Shown here: piece by piece, positions 61,062 through 64,000 of the stretch
Position numbering within the stretch: position 1 is the stretch's first letter
Layout of the letters: each line of letters opens with the position of its first letter
Assembly: GCA_003452935.1 (NCBI GenBank)
Contig: DMMY01000029.1
Coordinates: forward strand, 22,262 to 86,261
DNA from: Elusimicrobiota bacterium
GTDB lineage: Bacteria > Elusimicrobiota > Elusimicrobia > UBA1565 > UBA9628
DNA length: 64,000 bases
Reading direction: 5' to 3'
Notes under the pieces: generated by a model
Told to the model about the DNA's origin: nothing
The model's input: only the letters and a program-made list of their open reading frames with translations
The model's database searches: none
Made by a program: the position numbers and the translations under genes

Positions 61062-62185
61062 GGAGTCGCCGCCGTTCTTTCCATGAGTCCGCGATAGAGA
61101 GCGTCGGTTTCCTGGACCGTGTTTTCCAGGGTGAAGCCCGGGAGGGCGCGCTGTCTCCAGGCTTGAGCCGCGGCGCGGGCCTCGGGGATGTGGTCGAGCG
61201 CCCACTCCAGCCTTTCCGCCAAGGCCCGGGCGTTTCCGGGAGCGAACAGGAACCGGGCGCCGTCATCGCCCAGAAGCTCGCGGTTTCCCGCGACATCCGA
61301 GGCCAGCACGGGCACGGACATGGCCAATGACTCGCGCAAGGCGCCGGAGAGGCCCTCGCCGCGAATCGCGGCGTTGACGCTGAGGGTCAGGCAGGCAAGG
61401 ATAGCCGGAACGTCGGTCCGGAAGCCCAGCAGGGAAACCTTGTCCTGAAGGCCCAGGCGCGCCACCTCGGATTTGAGCCACTCCGCGTCCGTGTCACGGC
61501 CCGCGAAAAGGAAATGAGCGGGCCGGCCCTTCCGGATCAAGATGGAGGCCGCCTCGAGCAGGACGTTCTGCCCCTTCCAGGGGGAGGCGTTGGCGATCTT
61601 GCCTATGACGGCCTTGCCCTCCGGCAGTCCGAGGGATTGCCGGAATTCCGGCGCGCAGGGCCGGGGAGAGAAACGCTGCGCGTCGACCCCGCTGCGAATC
61701 ACGCTGACGCGTTCGGGCGGCACGCCGAATCCCGTCAGGACGTCCTTGACGGCGTCGGCCACGGCCACGATCCGGTCTATGAGCCGGCTGCGATATTTCC
61801 AGCGGCTGAATGGATTCCGTCCCGGCGGGAAGGAGACGCGGCGGCTCACGACCAGAACCGGGGCTTGGCCTGCCGCGTTGAGAGCGAACTTCGCCAACAG
61901 ACAGACGCAATGCGATCGGTTGTGGTGCGCGTGGACCACGTCGATTTCCTGCCGGCGGATGAGACTCGCCAGGCGCCAGGCCGATATGACGTCGTAGTCC
62001 TCGCGCAAGGCCACGGGGAAGGTCGCGAAGTTCATTTCGCGCGCGTGAGTCTCCAGGCCGCTGCCTGGCCGGCAGGCGATGAGCACGTCCCAGCCCTTGC
62101 GGCGCAGGCCTTCGGAAAGGGCCAGAAGCTGGGCCGTGCCGCCGGACCAGCCATGCGCTTCCGAGACCTGGAGGACTTTTGGCAT
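61058..62185 (-). CDS. Family 4 glycosyltransferase
   Basis: The 375-aa GT-B enzyme has the N-terminal VLQVSEAHGWSGGTAQLLAL, a hinge near VIRSGVDAQRFSP and the C-terminal GT4 motif SLAMSVPVLASDVAGNRELL after ALRE, with KGQNVLLEAASILIRKGRP between. Acceptor and sugar are unknown. It is part of a minus-strand glycan cluster with radical SAM and GT2 genes. Confidence 0.87.
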   Translation of the reverse strand: MPKVLQVSEAHGWSGGTAQLLALSEGLRRKGWDVLIACRPGSGLETHAREMNFATFPVALREDYDVISAWRLASLIRRQEIDVVHAHHNRSHCVCLLAKFALNAAGQAPVLVVSRRVSFPPGRNPFSRWKYRSRLIDRIVAVADAVKDVLTGFGVPPERVSVIRSGVDAQRFSPRPCAPEFRQSLGLPEGKAVIGKIANASPWKGQNVLLEAASILIRKGRPAHFLFAGRDTDAEWLKSEVARLGLQDKVSLLGFRTDVPAILACLTLSVNAAIRGEGLSGALRESLAMSVPVLASDVAGNRELLGDDGARFLFAPGNARALAERLEWALDHIPEARAAAQAWRQRALPGFTLENTVQETDALYRGLMERTAATP

Positions 62186-63181
62186 TTATTCGTCCATGAG
62201 CTCCGCCGAAATGACGGCGGAGAAAATGTGCGCCGCGGTCTTGGCGGCCAGGCCGCGCCAAACCGCCGTCAGGGCCGAGCTGGGGTCGCGGGCCGCCTCC
62301 TGCCCTGTTTCCTCGAAGCGGGCGAAGGTTTCTCCGGTGGCGCCGTAGGCAAGGCGCACCGTGACGCTGCCCTTGGCCCAATACCACAGAAGATTCTCCG
62401 GAGGGAGATTTTCCCCCTCGGCCGTCGCCTCGACGACTATGTCCGGCGCCTTGGCCCCTGCCTGCTCCACCACTCTGAGCCCGCGGGAGCTTAAAGAGTC
62501 CATGACCCGGCTCGTCAGGTCCCGGCCCTGCTCTCCGGAGAAGTCGACCGCCACGGTGATGGCGGCGACGGCTTTGCGGGCCTTGGCCAGAACCTCCGAG
62601 GTTGAGGCCGGAGCGTCGATGCCCTTGCCCTCGGAATTGAGGATGCGGTAATCGGCGTTGATCCTGCGGCGATCCTTGGCCAGGCGCAGCAGGCGCAGGC
62701 CAAGCTTGAGGCGCGCGAATTTCCCTTGGGTCCTCTCGAGTTCCTCCGCAACGTCCTTCCATTCGCGGTCGATTTCCGCGAGCTTGTCCATCAAGACCTT
62801 GAGGCTGTGTTCCCGGTCGAGAACCGCGAAGGCGTGCCAGCTTTGCGGTCCCTGCCAGTAGACCGCGATTTCGACCCCGTCCAGGACTTTTCGGGTCGAG
62901 GTCCGGATTTCGTCGGAGATTTCCTGCCGCGAGTTCGCGGCATCCCCGCCGGACGTTTCAGCCGCGGCCGTGCGGCTCGCGGCGCTCAGCGTCACCCCGA
63001 ATCCTTTGGCTACCTCGGCGCGGGCCTTGTCGGCGGCCTTCTCCTGGGTCGCCCCCTCGCCGATGCCCGTCAAGTAGAGGTTTTTAGGATAAGAGGGATG
63101 GGCCCCGCTCAACCAATCGGGCCTCTCCTGCTGCGCCGCCAGAAGCAGCGGCACAAATGCCGCCAGGAGGAAAATCCGCAC
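62186..63181 (-). CDS. Secreted LPP20-domain-like protein
   Basis: The 331-aa protein has a signal peptide (MRIFLLAAFVPLLLAA) and an opening domain PDWLSGAHPSYPKNLYLTGI then GEGATQEKAADKARAEVAKG, the LPP20 pattern (P-W...Y-P..YltGxGxg.t...A...A..ei). A long coiled middle and a second alpha/beta domain (VDFSGEQGRDLTSRVMDSLS) follow. It lacks a lipobox Cys. It abuts the GT4 gene with no gap. Confidence 0.7.
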   Translation of the reverse strand: MRIFLLAAFVPLLLAAQQERPDWLSGAHPSYPKNLYLTGIGEGATQEKAADKARAEVAKGFGVTLSAASRTAAAETSGGDAANSRQEISDEIRTSTRKVLDGVEIAVYWQGPQSWHAFAVLDREHSLKVLMDKLAEIDREWKDVAEELERTQGKFARLKLGLRLLRLAKDRRRINADYRILNSEGKGIDAPASTSEVLAKARKAVAAITVAVDFSGEQGRDLTSRVMDSLSSRGLRVVEQAGAKAPDIVVEATAEGENLPPENLLWYWAKGSVTVRLAYGATGETFARFEETGQEAARDPSSALTAVWRGLAAKTAAHIFSAVISAELMDE

Positions 63182-63238
63182 CTCGGCAGTATAGATAATA
63201 TAAGGGCCTGCCGTCGATGAAAAAGGCGGGGTTTTTCA

Positions 63239-64000
63239 TCATTTAACCACAACGATGGTCTGGTGCTGCTTGGCGCCGGAGGAATCCGTGATCCTGGCCA
63301 TGTACGCGCCGGACTCCACCATCTTGCCTGATTCCCGGCCAGTCCAGGCGATCGGCGCGTTGCCGGCGCTCGTCGAATCGAAGACCTTCCTGCCCCGCAT
63401 GTTGAATATCTCCACCTTGACCGCCTCGGACCCGAATACGACTCCCGTGGAACTTGGGGACAAGAAGTGTTTCTTTGACTTGGCCTGGCCTGGCGGGGCT
63501 TTGGAGCCGGAGGAACTGACCACATTGACGCTTATGGACCGCTGGCCGCTGTTGCCCGCCGCGTCATAGGCCTTGACCATGATGGCATGGCTGCCCAAGG
63601 GCAGGGCCGAGGTTTCGAGGCTGTAGACATAGGGCGTTGAAGTCAGCGTCGATTTGAGCAGGCCGTCGATATAGAACTCGAGCTGGCTTACGCCCGTGTT
63701 ATCCGATGCCGAGGCCACGACGCTGACGGTCCCCGACACGTTGGCCCCGTCGGCCGGCGAAATGATGGCGGCCGTGGGGGCCAGGGTGTCGGGCAGGGCC
63801 GAGGTCCGCGCTGAGGCGAAGGCGCTGTTGCTCGACGTGTTGCCTGCGGCGTCGTAGGCGCGCAGCCTGGCGTAATAGGCCGTGCTGGCCGAAAGGCCCG
63901 TGATGGCCGCGCTGGTCACGTTGCCCAGGTCCTTGTTCTGGTAGCCGGTCGCGAAGGAAGAGAAGGCGGAGTTAGGCGAGACATCGAGCCTGTAGCCGGC
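63239..64000 (-). CDS. C-terminal part of a secreted FnIII/Ig-domain protein (runs off right edge)
   Basis: The frame stays open past the right edge, so only the last ~250 residues are here. From the edge inward there is a FnIII domain (GYRLDVSPNSAFSSFATGYQ, then SASTAYYARLRAYDAAGNTS), a bacterial Ig-like domain (SPADGANVSGTVSVVASASD with a GVSQLEFYIDG strand) and a C-terminal FlgD/sorting-like domain (VKVEIFNMRGRKVFDSTSAG, ESGAYMARITDSSGA). Such C-termini serve as secretion signals or surface anchors. The internal ATG at 63919 is not the true start. Confidence 0.78.
   Translation of the reverse strand, partial: AGYRLDVSPNSAFSSFATGYQNKDLGNVTSAAITGLSASTAYYARLRAYDAAGNTSSNSAFASARTSALPDTLAPTAAIISPADGANVSGTVSVVASASDNTGVSQLEFYIDGLLKSTLTSTPYVYSLETSALPLGSHAIMVKAYDAAGNSGQRSISVNVVSSSGSKAPPGQAKSKKHFLSPSSTGVVFGSEAVKVEIFNMRGRKVFDSTSAGNAPIAWTGRESGKMVESGAYMARITDSSGAKQHQTIVVVK

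Overview
The window is 64 kb of a GC-rich bacterial chromosome from a diderm. It has lipoproteins with clear lipoboxes, signal peptides and type IV pilin-like proteins with a G|YTLIEL processing motif. Gene order, pilin style, and the abundance of secreted metalloproteases and multi-domain sensor kinases suggest a free-living relative of the Elusimicrobiota. That placement is inference: no rRNA gene is present to test it.

Left third (1-23.5 kb): mostly conserved core genes. A minus-strand pair (inositol-monophosphatase-like fragment, hemD) diverges from a long plus-strand run whose genes mostly overlap or abut: PTS EIIA domain, APC permease, def, fmt, PASTA protein, rpe, rpsP, khpA, trmD, rplS, rnhB, yraN, zinc-ribbon protein, glgA. 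rimM is missing from its usual place between khpA and trmD; a 26-bp repeat lies there instead, and its inverted twin forms the last codons and stop of a split transketolase gene. Next come a split transketolase, purine and pyrimidine nucleoside phosphorylases (pentose and nucleoside salvage), a PiT phosphate transporter beside a PhoB/PhoR-like two-component pair, a small gene for a Cys-repeat peptide, an aminotransferase, a Crp/Fnr regulator, a TPR protein and tRNA-His(GTG).

Middle (23.5-43 kb): an accessory region of secreted and envelope genes. It holds a lipoprotein, a RelE-type toxin-antitoxin pair, a HEAT-repeat protein, a lipoprotein peptidase, a ~1,880-aa secreted protein joining an M48-like peptidase to a UbiB/ABC1-like kinase fold that lacks the VAIK lysine, two GT-C-like membrane proteins, another secreted zincin, a CvpA-like protein and several unknowns. 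Five copies of a ~32-35 bp repeat in one orientation are scattered through it.

Right third (42.5-64 kb): a lipoprotein carrying four knottin-like cystine repeats, a two-gene sensor-kinase system (PocR/GAF/PAS kinase plus REC-kinase-REC hybrid), an FnIII-containing secreted protein, a GLG1-like Cys-rich protein, an SGNH hydrolase, three tandem type IV pilin-like genes, and a minus-strand cluster for glycan or envelope work (membrane protein with TPRs, GT2, B12/radical SAM protein, GT4, LPP20-like protein, FnIII/Ig secreted protein). Two of the pilins end in Thr/Pro linkers plus knottin-like Cys modules.

The most unusual theme is inhibitor-cystine-knot-like Cys spacing (C-x6-C-x5-CC-x3/4-C-x3-7-C) in both a lipoprotein array and pilin C-terminal extensions. 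One lipoprotein repeat has lost exactly the two cysteines expected to pair (C1 and C4).
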